Both the position numbers and the translations under genes were made by a program. 10,553 nucleotides of DNA, taken from positions 1-10,553 of the forward strand of contig JAENXO010000050.1 in assembly GCA_016649455.1 (NCBI GenBank), given 5' to 3'. The notes below the pieces were generated by a model. The model saw only the letters and a list, made by a program, of their open reading frames with translations, was not told the origin of the DNA and ran no database searches. Shown here in pieces: positions 1 to 5,883 of this stretch. Numbering within the stretch: the stretch's first letter is position 1; each line of letters opens with the position of its first letter. This DNA is from Gemmatimonadota bacterium (GTDB taxonomy: Bacteria > Gemmatimonadota > Gemmatimonadetes > Palauibacterales > Palauibacteraceae).

Positions 1-959
1 ACCGGTTCGTCGTCCGGTGGACTTCCGGCCTCGACTGCCACCGACGCCAGATCCGGTTCGACTGCCGGGTCCGCCTCCGGCGCGGCAACTTCCGTCGCTG
101 CTTCCTCCGTCCCCGGCTCCAGGTCCGTCGGATGCAGCCGGCGCTTGATCAACTCAGGCTTCGGACGCCGCTTGGGCCGCTTCTTCTTGCGAGCCGGCGC
201 GTCTGCCTCAGCCTCTCCCGTCTCGGTCGAGTAGGTAGAGACCTCCGACTCGCCTCTTCCATCCACTCCCTTCGGGATCTCCCGCCGGGCAGCTTCGATC
301 TCGTCACCGAGGACGCGCGTGATCAGCGAGACCGAGCGGATCGCGTCGTCATTTCCGGCAATGGCGATCGTGAGCATGTCCGGATCCGCATTCGTGTCCG
401 CGATCGCGACCACCGGTATGCCAAGCCGATTCGCCTCACGAACTGCGATTTCTTCCTTCTTTGCATCGACGATGAACACGAGCCCCGGGATCCTCGTCAT
501 GTCCTTGATGCCGGACAGATAACGATCGAGCTTCTCTCGCTCGCGCTCGAGCAGCAGCTGCTCCTTCTTCGTATAGAACTCGAAAGAACCTTCCTCCGCG
601 CCCCGCTCCAGCTCTTTCAGGCGGCGGATATTCTTCTTGATCGTCTGGAAGTTCGTGAGCATGCCGCCGAGCCAGCGCTCGGTGACGTAATACGCGCCCG
701 CGCGTTCGGCTTCGGCCCGCACGATCGGCGACAGCTGCGGCTTCGTGCACACGAACAGCACGTTGCCACCGTTGCGGACCGTTTCATGTACCAGTTCACG
801 GGCCTTCGTCAGCTCCCGCAGCGTCTTCTTGAGATCTATCAGATAGATCCCACCACGTTCGGCGAAGATGTACTTACGCATCTTCGGGTTCCACCGGTGC
901 GTCTGGTGGCCGAAGTGGACACCCGCCTGCAGAAGATCCTTCAACCCGACTTCAGACAT
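1..959 (-). CDS. rpsB: 30S ribosomal protein S2, 3' end outside window
   Basis: Small-subunit ribosomal protein S2, which sits at the head/body junction of the 30S subunit. The reading frame starts at ATG 959, with GGAG about five bases upstream, and runs off the left edge after 319 residues without a stop. Seen family signatures: GVHFGHQTHRWNPKM (residues 13-27), ERWLGGMLTN (94-103), FIVDAKKEEIAVREA (162-176), DTNADPD (188-194) and GNDDAIRSV (202-210). The conserved S2 body ends near residue 228, where the family normally stops (about 230-260 residues). Here at least 90 more residues follow: a linker, a very basic stretch (RKKKRPKRRPK, 257-267) and an acidic, Ala/Pro-rich tail. It is last in the visible rplM-rpsI-rpsB order, 41 bp after rpsI. 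In many bacteria tsf follows, but that would lie outside the window. The identification is secure; the role of the tail is unknown. Confidence 0.97.
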   Translation of the reverse strand, partial: MSEVGLKDLLQAGVHFGHQTHRWNPKMRKYIFAERGGIYLIDLKKTLRELTKARELVHETVRNGGNVLFVCTKPQLSPIVRAEAERAGAYYVTERWLGGMLTNFQTIKKNIRRLKELERGAEEGSFEFYTKKEQLLLEREREKLDRYLSGIKDMTRIPGLVFIVDAKKEEIAVREANRLGIPVVAIADTNADPDMLTIAIAGNDDAIRSVSLITRVLGDEIEAARREIPKGVDGRGESEVSTYSTETGEAEADAPARKKKRPKRRPKPELIKRRLHPTDLEPGTEEAATEVAAPEADPAVEPDLASVAVEAGSPPDDEP

Positions 960-1000
960 GGGACTCCGTGCTCGCTGCTCTGTTTCGACCTGCATCGAGA

Positions 1001-1396
1001 TCAACGCTTCGAGAACTGGAAGCGCTTGCGGGCCTTCGGTTGACCGGGCTTCTTGCGTTCGACGACCCTGGGGTCCCGCGTCAGCAGGTCGTGCGCACGC
1101 AACGTGGACCGGGTCTCTTCATCCGCCGAGACGACCGCCCTGGCGATAGCCAGCTGGATCGCTCCCGCCTGCCCCGTAGGTCCGCCACCTCGAACCCGGA
1201 TGTACACACCGAAGCTGCCAGTCGCTTCGGTCACGGCCAGCGGCTTCTCCGCAGCATCACGGTGGCGCAGCAGCGGGAAATACTCCTCGAGGCTGCGTCC
1301 ATTGATACTCCAACCGCTCTGCCCGGGTCGAAGCCACACGCGGGCCACGGCTGCCTTGCGCCGGCCCACTGCCTGATATGTCGTCTGTTCCGCCAA
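1001..1396 (-). CDS. rpsI: 30S ribosomal protein S9
   Basis: Ribosomal protein S9 of the 30S head; its C-terminal tail reaches the P-site tRNA. At 131 residues it has normal family length. Seen: AVGRRKAAVARVWLRPG (9-25), ING (31-33), the glycine-rich VRGGGPTGQAGAIQLAIARA (68-87), and a basic C-terminus ending in SKR, the conserved tail. The start codon is TTG at 1396, chosen because GGAGG lies four bases upstream, the protein then begins MAEQTTYQAVGRRK as expected, and no ATG or GTG start is available nearby in frame. It is 52 bp after rplM and 41 bp before rpsB on the same strand, so cotranscription is likely. The TTG start is unusual for a ribosomal protein but well placed. Confidence 0.97.
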   Translation of the reverse strand: MAEQTTYQAVGRRKAAVARVWLRPGQSGWSINGRSLEEYFPLLRHRDAAEKPLAVTEATGSFGVYIRVRGGGPTGQAGAIQLAIARAVVSADEETRSTLRAHDLLTRDPRVVERKKPGQPKARKRFQFSKR

Positions 1397-1448
1397 GCTT
1401 CCTCCAAGACTTCTGCCGCCCCCGTTCGGGGAATTCGGTGCTGCGCCC

Positions 1449-1877
1449 CTAGAACTCCAGTTCTTGAGGCATCTGCGCTGCGTGCGGGTGCTCTGCCCCC
1501 GGGTACACCTTCAACTTGCTCAGCATCTGCCTGCCGAGCGCGTTCTTGGGAAGCATCCCCTTCACGGCGAGCCTGATCACCCGATCCGGATGCCGGTCGA
1601 GCATACGCTGGAACGGAATCATCCGCTCCCCGCCCATGTATCCGCTGTGACGGAAGTACTCCTTCTGCTCCGCCTTGCGACCCGTGAGCCGGATGTCCTT
1701 CGCATTCACCACGATCACGAAATCGCCAACGTCGAGGTGCGTGCTGTAGGTCGGCTTGTGCTTGCCCTTGAGAACAGTTGCCAGTTGGGTCGCGAGCCGA
1801 CCAAGCACCTGGTCGCGCGCGTCCACAACGTACCAATTCCTCTGTATCTCGCCTGCCTTGACTGAATACGTCTTCAT
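1449..1877 (-). CDS. rplM: 50S ribosomal protein L13
   Basis: Large-subunit protein L13, an early assembly protein that binds 23S rRNA. The 142 residues match the usual family length exactly. Seen: RNWYVVDARDQVLGRLAT (13-30), GKHKPTY (38-44), GDFVIVVNA (51-59), the RHSGYMGG loop, VKGMLPKN and AEHPHAAQ near the C-terminus. The frame is open for 48 codons further upstream, up to 2021, but that extension crosses the predicted promoter and a hairpin and does not look like L13. The ATG at 1877 starts MKTYSVKAGEIQRNWY as the family requires. The start has no convincing Shine-Dalgarno sequence and is preceded directly by a small inverted repeat (1878-1894). First gene of rplM-rpsI-rpsB. Confidence 0.97.
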   Translation of the reverse strand: MKTYSVKAGEIQRNWYVVDARDQVLGRLATQLATVLKGKHKPTYSTHLDVGDFVIVVNAKDIRLTGRKAEQKEYFRHSGYMGGERMIPFQRMLDRHPDRVIRLAVKGMLPKNALGRQMLSKLKVYPGAEHPHAAQMPQELEF

Positions 1878-1894
1878 AACCGCGATGCCCGGTT
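1878..1894 (-). promoter_or_regulatory. small inverted repeat abutting the rplM start codon
   Basis: On the minus strand the five bases just before the ATG (CGGTT) pair with AACCG seven bases further upstream. This could form a hairpin ending at the start codon. It stands where a ribosome binding site would be expected, and no GGAG-like site is seen. Because L13 operons are autoregulated at the mRNA level in some bacteria, it is a candidate translational control site. Five base pairs is short, so it may be chance. Confidence 0.25.
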
Positions 1895-1932
1895 CACACG
1901 CGCCCTGAATCTCTTCCGGCGTCGTGGGGGAG

Positions 1933-1968
1933 AAAAAGCGGGCCGCCCCCCGTGTAACGAGGGCGGCC
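1933..1968 (-). terminator. intrinsic terminator-like hairpin in the rplM leader
   Basis: Read on the minus strand, GGCCGCCC (1968-1961) pairs perfectly with GGGCGGCC (1948-1941) around a 12-base loop. CGC and five T (1937-1933) follow. The stem is all G:C and precedes a T-run, as in rho-independent terminators, although the T-run begins three bases after the stem. It lies about 18 bases downstream of the start point implied by the promoter at 1993-2021 and 55 bases upstream of the rplM ATG. It is either a leader attenuator for the ribosomal operon or the terminator of the sigma gene, whose stop is 122 bases upstream. Confidence 0.6.
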
Positions 1969-1992
1969 GGATCAATCCACTCGCAGCCACAT

Positions 1993-2021
1993 AAGCTAGG
2001 GAGGGAATCTGGTCGTGTCAA
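1993..2021 (-). promoter_or_regulatory. sigma-70-type promoter for rplM-rpsI-rpsB
   Basis: On the minus strand a perfect -35 hexamer TTGACA (2021-2016) is followed by a 17-base spacer and TAGCTT (1998-1993), which matches the -10 consensus at three positions including the key first and second bases and the last T. Transcription would begin near 1986, giving a leader of about 110 bases before rplM. It is the only convincing promoter in the sigma-rplM gap, and none is seen between the hairpin at 1933-1968 and the rplM start. Confidence 0.55.
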
Positions 2022-2024
2022 GCC

Positions 2025-2071
2025 GAGGTGGGGCCGGTTTTCCGGTGCGTGCAGGGGCGGGTTGCCACCTC
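2025..2071 (-). other. nested inverted repeats after the sigma factor gene
   Basis: Seven-base arms GAGGTGG (2025-2031) and CCACCTC (2065-2071) are perfect complements separated by 33 bases. Between them sits a small CCGG-TTTT-CCGG hairpin (2034-2045). The structure starts about 20 bases after the sigma factor stop. It may protect or define the 3' end of that transcript. It lacks a T-run, so it is not called a terminator. Confidence 0.3.
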
Positions 2072-2090
2072 CGCGCGGACCGAAACCTGG

Positions 2091-2933
2091 TCAGCGGAAG
2101 CTCTCCAGGATCTTTCCCGTTTCACCCAGCCGGAGCCTCACGAGTGCGCGGTCCTTGATCATGCGGGCACGCTCTCGTGTGAGGCCCAGACCGCGGGCGA
2201 TTTCCTCCAGCGATCTGGCAGGCTCCCCGTCCAGTCCGAAGTATTGCATCAGAACTGCCGCCTCCCGCTCCGGAAGCCGAGTGAGTCCCGCTTCCACTAC
2301 ATCGCGCAGGGCCGCGCTGGCTGCTGATGCATTCGGATCTTCCAGCTCGGTGTCCGGAATCAGGTCCAGCATCGACGACTGATCGTCATTCGGGAGTGGC
2401 GCATCCAGTGAGACCCAACCCGGCCGCAAGCCGAGAGCGTCCGTGACTTCACCAGGGCTGAGTTCGAGTTCGGCTGCCACCTCGGCGATCGTCGGTTCCC
2501 GTCCCAGCTCCTGTTCGAGCCGCCTGACGGCTCGAATCACCCGGTGAGACTCCTCGAGCTGACCGGAAGGGATGCGGACGATTCTGGATCCGGCTGTCAG
2601 CGCCTGCAGGATGGACTGACGAACCCACCAGACGGCGTATGAGATGAACCGGACCCCCTTGGTCTCGTCGAATCGCCGCGCCGCCCGAATGAGCCCGATA
2701 TTCCCCTCGGTAACCAGATCGGCAAGCGGAACCCCATGCCCGGCATAGCGGCGGGCGACGGACACGACGAACCTGAGATTGGCGGCGACAAGTTGATTCA
2801 GCGCCTCTTCGTCCCCATCCCGGATTCGTTGCGCGAGTTCGACTTCCTCCTCGCGCTCCAGAATCGGATGCTCCCGTATCTCCTCGAAGTATAGAGACAG
2901 GGCTTCCGATTCTCGGTGAGGTCTCCGGGCCAT
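2091..2933 (-). CDS. RNA polymerase sigma factor, RpoD/SigA family, short form without region 1.1
   Basis: Sigma-70 factor of the primary/group 2 class, which directs RNA polymerase to -10/-35 promoters. Its 280 residues hold region 1.2 (about 8-42), region 2 (47-118) with NLRFVVSVARRYAGHGVPLA, the core-binding helix and the melting/-10 segment RFISYAVWWVRQSI (95-108), region 3 (119-170), the region 3.2 finger SLDAPLPNDD (175-184), and region 4 (214-268) with the helix-turn-helix EEIARGLGLTRERARMIK. Region 1.1 is absent, as in the roughly 290-residue primary sigma factors of Bacteroidota. The usual RERxRQI is RERARMI here, a change beside the -35 contacting residues. ATG 2933 is supported by GGAGGG seven bases upstream. 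It lies 62 bp after lepB. Whether this is the primary or an alternative factor cannot be told from the window. Confidence 0.93.
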   Translation of the reverse strand: MARRPHRESEALSLYFEEIREHPILEREEEVELAQRIRDGDEEALNQLVAANLRFVVSVARRYAGHGVPLADLVTEGNIGLIRAARRFDETKGVRFISYAVWWVRQSILQALTAGSRIVRIPSGQLEESHRVIRAVRRLEQELGREPTIAEVAAELELSPGEVTDALGLRPGWVSLDAPLPNDDQSSMLDLIPDTELEDPNASAASAALRDVVEAGLTRLPEREAAVLMQYFGLDGEPARSLEEIARGLGLTRERARMIKDRALVRLRLGETGKILESFR

Positions 2934-2995
2934 TCCGTCGCCCTCCGGGGCGTGTCGAGCATGACGATCGCGTCAGGCGAGCGCGGGCACGACGT

Positions 2996-3748
2996 TCAGC
3001 GGATGGAGCTCAGCAGCCGATCCCAGCGGATCTCCGTGATCCACGGAAACGGAACCATCCGATTCCGATCGTAGGAGTAGTAAATGATCAACGGCCGTCC
3101 CTTGACCGCATCGGCAGGCACGAACCCCCAGTACCGGGAGTCTTCCGAGTTGTCCCGATTGTCGCCCATGACGAACAGGCTGTCAGGCGATACCACGATC
3201 GGGCCCCAATTGTCCCTCGTCGGCCGGTATTCCTGGGACCGCCGTTCATTCGCAGCCTGGAGATGCGAACGCTGCCAATCGAACTGCGGACTCCGCGGAT
3301 CCTCGAATGGCCGCTTGTGCACGGCATACGGCTCCGGGACCGGTCCCCCGTTCCTGTACAGAGCTCCGTCCACCATCTGCAGAGTATCACCGGAGAGGCC
3401 GACGATCCGCTTCACATAGTTCGTGTTCTCGGCCTGCCGGGCGCGTGGAGGCGGCTCGAACACCACGATGTCACCGTGTTCCGGCGGATCGATCGCCGGG
3501 AGCCGGACGCTCGTTCCGGGAATCTCGGCACCGTAGACCATCTTGTTGACGAGCAGGAAATCGCCGACCAGAAGCGTGTTCTCCATCGATCCCGTCGGAA
3601 TCTGGAACGCCTCGACCACGAAAGTTCGAACGACGAGGAATAGCACGAACGCGACCGCGATCGACTTTGCCCATTCCCAGGCCCAGCGCCCGAACGAACC
3701 CGGCTCCTCCACCTGCTTCTTTCCACGCTGCTTGTCCCTGGCCGCCAT
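2996..3748 (-). CDS. lepB: signal peptidase I
   Basis: Membrane serine protease (family S26) that removes signal peptides from exported preproteins on the outer face of the inner membrane. Numbered from the ATG at 3748 (250 residues): a basic N-terminus, one hydrophobic helix (about 28-46), box B IPTGSMENTLLVGD (50-63) with nucleophile Ser54, general base Lys113 in YVKRIVGLSGD, and box E GDNRDNSEDSRYWGFV (195-210). An insertion (about 140-185) between the catalytic boxes is rich in charged residues. A second in-frame ATG at 3775 would add nine residues (MRRQSRRGE). I prefer 3748 because AAGGGGAG precedes it, though that site is close to the start codon, so the start is uncertain. It lies 159 bp downstream of the membrane-anchored protein gene and 62 bp upstream of the sigma factor gene. 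Confidence 0.95.
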   Translation of the reverse strand: MAARDKQRGKKQVEEPGSFGRWAWEWAKSIAVAFVLFLVVRTFVVEAFQIPTGSMENTLLVGDFLLVNKMVYGAEIPGTSVRLPAIDPPEHGDIVVFEPPPRARQAENTNYVKRIVGLSGDTLQMVDGALYRNGGPVPEPYAVHKRPFEDPRSPQFDWQRSHLQAANERRSQEYRPTRDNWGPIVVSPDSLFVMGDNRDNSEDSRYWGFVPADAVKGRPLIIYYSYDRNRMVPFPWITEIRWDRLLSSIR

Positions 3749-3907
3749 CTCTCCCCTTCTCGATTGTCTTCTCATGCGAATGCCGGCTCACCGAAGCCCG
3801 GCCTCGAAACCTGTCCTTCCGGCTCAACATCACTTCAACCCCGTTGCCGGCGGCGACGTTCCGAACCTCCCGGACCCGCGCCCCGCCAGACGCGAGCCCG
3901 GTCGGCG

Positions 3908-4546
3908 TCAGCCTCCGGTCGTGCCCATCCGAATCGTAACGGACGCGTCGCCCAGAGTGATCCCGGACACGTCCGAGGACAGGGGTATGAGGATATCCGA
4001 TCCACTCGCATCCATACCCGGGATCTCCAGGCTCTGCAGGACGAACGGCACTGCAAGAGCCGGAATGACCAGCGCCCCCGCCTGCAGCGAAGTTACCGTC
4101 ACCTGACCCATGCCCGGTCGCCTCAATCCCGGAATCAACGTCGCCGCTACCCGGGCCGTGTCCGCCAGAAACTGCTGCAACAGATCCGGAGTCGCGAATT
4201 CCTCCAGTTCGTCCGGGCGAATCAGGGCAGACAGAATGATCACCGTGTCCCGCACTTCAACCAGTGGGTCCTCGATCCCGCGAGGAAGGTACGGGGCGAC
4301 GCGATACGTCAGCAGACTCTGGAGCTCAGCTTCCGTCAACCTGACTTCGGCGTCGCTTTCCGTGGACAGTGAGGTCAGCTTCTCCTCCGCCTGCATGGCG
4401 AGGCTCTCGCTCGGCTCGGAGGATGGACCTACGACATCGACTCTTCCCAGCGCTCTCGAAATATCAGCACGAAAATGCCAGGCGCCGAACACGGCGACGG
4501 CGATCAGCGTCAAGCATCCGATGCGGGCCAGAAAATTTCTGATCAC
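3908..4546 (-). CDS. unrecognised membrane-anchored periplasmic protein
   Basis: A 212-residue protein of unknown function. It starts with GTG at 4546, with GGGGAGGA about 11 bases upstream and GAGAG nearer. The N-terminus looks like a signal anchor: MIRNF, then a hydrophobic stretch at about 8-24. A low-complexity Ser/Glu linker (42-64) follows, then a soluble domain (68-212) beginning VRLTEAELQSLL. This domain alternates short amphipathic strands with a helix around DLLQQFLADTARV and has repeated hydrophobic segments (LQAGALVIPALAVPFVL, 154-170). A 'T-x-x-E-L-x-x-L-L' opening followed by beta-rich segments is loosely reminiscent of LmeA/DUF2993-type lipid-binding proteins, but I cannot confirm that. 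It sits 29 bp after thpR and upstream of lepB, which fits an envelope role. Coding is well supported by the start, the uninterrupted frame and the tight spacing. Confidence 0.8.
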   Translation of the reverse strand: MIRNFLARIGCLTLIAVAVFGAWHFRADISRALGRVDVVGPSSEPSESLAMQAEEKLTSLSTESDAEVRLTEAELQSLLTYRVAPYLPRGIEDPLVEVRDTVIILSALIRPDELEEFATPDLLQQFLADTARVAATLIPGLRRPGMGQVTVTSLQAGALVIPALAVPFVLQSLEIPGMDASGSDILIPLSSDVSGITLGDASVTIRMGTTGG

Positions 4547-4575
4547 TGCTGCTCTCGTCCTCCCCGGTGTGTTCG

Positions 4576-5160
4576 TCAGCGGCCGCCCGAAACGACTCCG
4601 AGCGTCCCCAGCCTCGCTGCGTGAACCCGGCGATACTCAGGACCATCGGCGCGGAGCCGGCTCTCCATCAGGTCTATCTGGTTGATTTCTATCTCTGTGT
4701 CGAGCCGCAGGGATCGAGCCTGTTTCTCGAACTCACGAAATTCGCCCGGTCCTGAGTCCCGATCGACTCGCCCCAGCGTGACATGCGGTCGGAATGGCCG
4801 GGTTTCCCTCGCGACCCCGAACTCCGCCATCCTGCGGTCCAGTGCGTCGTGCAGAAGACGAAGCCGCGGCCCGGACTCGATTCCCAACCAGATCACACCC
4901 GGCCGCCTGGGAGACGGAAACGCCCCGACACCCTCGAACCGCAGCGTTAGCGGCTCCGCGCCAATCGCGATCTCGTCCAGCGCCGAACTCACGCCGCCGA
5001 CGCGGGCGGAGGGAATCTCGCCGAGGAACTTCAGTGTCAGGTGGACGGCCGATGAATCCACCCAGCGGGCCGGCACTCCCGATCGCTCGAGATCGGTACC
5101 GATCGCCGCGATCGAGCGCCGTAGTGGCGCCGGGAAGTTCATCGCTATGAACAGCCGCAT
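4576..5160 (-). CDS. thpR: RNA 2',3'-cyclic phosphodiesterase (2H family, LigT/ThpR)
   Basis: Member of the 2H phosphoesterase superfamily, which opens 2',3'-cyclic phosphate ends of RNA to 2'-phosphates; the family was first described as a 2'-5' RNA ligase. Its 194 residues are close to the usual length. The start MRLFIAMNFP is typical. The two signature motifs are present: His40-Leu-Thr42-Leu in VHLTLKFLGEIP and His126-Val-Thr128-Leu in FRPHVTLGRV. The internal PRRPGVIWLGI (85-95) and the late INQIDLMESRL segment also match the family. ATG at 5160 begins the typical N-terminus; the ribosome site is weak. It is the first gene of the minus-strand run and divergent from the pterin gene at 5346. 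No clear minus-strand promoter was seen upstream. Confidence 0.94.
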   Translation of the reverse strand: MRLFIAMNFPAPLRRSIAAIGTDLERSGVPARWVDSSAVHLTLKFLGEIPSARVGGVSSALDEIAIGAEPLTLRFEGVGAFPSPRRPGVIWLGIESGPRLRLLHDALDRRMAEFGVARETRPFRPHVTLGRVDRDSGPGEFREFEKQARSLRLDTEIEINQIDLMESRLRADGPEYRRVHAARLGTLGVVSGGR

Positions 5161-5248
5161 GCCTCATCGACTTTCCGGTCCTGGGGCGATACGCCCGGAC
5201 CGTCGCCTCACTCTGTTCAACCTTGCCGGGCCCGTCTGAAAACGGCAA

Positions 5249-5258
5249 GTGGATCCAC
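5249..5258. promoter_or_regulatory. perfect 10-bp palindrome beside the queD-like promoter
   Basis: GTGGATCCAC is a perfect palindrome ending two bases before the predicted -35 box at 5260. Its position between divergent genes and next to the promoter is what an operator would show. Ten bases can also arise by chance, and no second copy was noticed. Confidence 0.25.
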
Positions 5259-5259
5259 C

Positions 5260-5288
5260 TTTTCACCGATTACCCCGCCGCGTACGAT
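5260..5288 (+). promoter_or_regulatory. sigma-70-type promoter for queD-like/pabB/pabA
   Basis: TTTTCA (5260-5265, four of six matches to TTGACA), a 17-base spacer and TACGAT (5283-5288, four of six matches to TATAAT). Initiation near 5295 would give a leader of about 50 bases before the ATG at 5346. This supports that start over a possible TTG at 5223, which lies upstream of the promoter. Confidence 0.45.
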
Positions 5289-5345
5289 AGGAGCCTGTGG
5301 GATTTCCCCTTCCGGTTCCACCTGAGCTCGAGACACGGCTACGCG

Positions 5346-5837
5346 ATGAACGATTATCGGGTCACGGTAAGCAAGGACTACCTGGTCTTCGCCTCCGGTC
5401 ACTTCATCACGTACGGCGAGGGAACATGCGAGCCCCTGCACGGCCACAACTACCGGGCCGGCGTCACCCTGTGGGGAGATCTGGACGGGCACGCGCTCGT
5501 GTATGATTTCGTCACCTTGAAGCGCGAGATGGTGGCGATCCTCGCACCGCTGGACCACCGGGTGCTGCTACCGACGGACAATCCGCACCTGTCGATCGCG
5601 ACGGACGACGGAGAGATCGAAGTCCGGACCGGATCGGCGCGCTACCTGTTTCCGGAACAGGATGTCACCGTGCTGCAGATCTCGAACACGACAGCCGAGT
5701 TGATCGCGACATGGATAGTGGACCGACTCCTCGAGCGACTGGACGTGCGAGGAGTCGGGGGGATTCACCAGATCGAGGTGGAGGTCGAGGAGTCGTTCGG
5801 ACAATCGGCATTCTGCCGTCGCAGGCTCGACCTCTGA
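5346..5837 (+). CDS. queD: 6-carboxytetrahydropterin synthase / PTPS family (COG0720), Cys-Glu dual-motif type
   Basis: T-fold, zinc-dependent enzyme acting on dihydroneopterin triphosphate. QueD makes 6-carboxytetrahydropterin for queuosine; the PTPS-III relatives make 6-hydroxymethyldihydropterin for folate. Seen from ATG 5346 (163 residues): zinc ligands His19 (FASGHF), His32 and His34 (LHGH); Cys28 in CEPLHGH; the Asp70-His71 pair (LDHRVLL); DFVTLK (54-59); Glu149 near the C-terminus. Glu29 occupies the PTPS-III position (ExxHGH) while Cys28 keeps the QueD pattern (CxxxHGH). An insertion (about 79-110, ending RYLFPEQDV) makes it longer than E. coli QueD (about 120) and resembles long archaeal-type members. 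It lies 46 bp before pabB on the same strand, which favours a folate role. The fold and enzyme class are secure; the exact product is not. The symbol is given for the family. Confidence 0.9.
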   Translation: MNDYRVTVSKDYLVFASGHFITYGEGTCEPLHGHNYRAGVTLWGDLDGHALVYDFVTLKREMVAILAPLDHRVLLPTDNPHLSIATDDGEIEVRTGSARYLFPEQDVTVLQISNTTAELIATWIVDRLLERLDVRGVGGIHQIEVEVEESFGQSAFCRRRLDL

Positions 5838-5883
5838 ACTCCGAGCCACGGTCCGCGTTCCTCACAGGCCGCGCAGTTCCGTC

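Noticed and set aside
132..1043. Plus-strand open frame of 303 codons
   Set aside because: It lies antisense to rpsB, whose protein matches S2 along its length; the Arg/Leu-rich translation is typical of a shadow frame in GC-rich DNA.
1878..2021. 48-codon upstream extension of the rplM frame
   Set aside because: It overlaps the TTGACA promoter and the terminator-like hairpin, shows no L13 similarity, and the family length is met exactly from ATG 1877.
5223..5345. Upstream TTG start for the QueD-like protein
   Set aside because: The extra 41 residues do not resemble the family and they lie across the predicted promoter; the ATG at 5346 gives the typical N-terminus.
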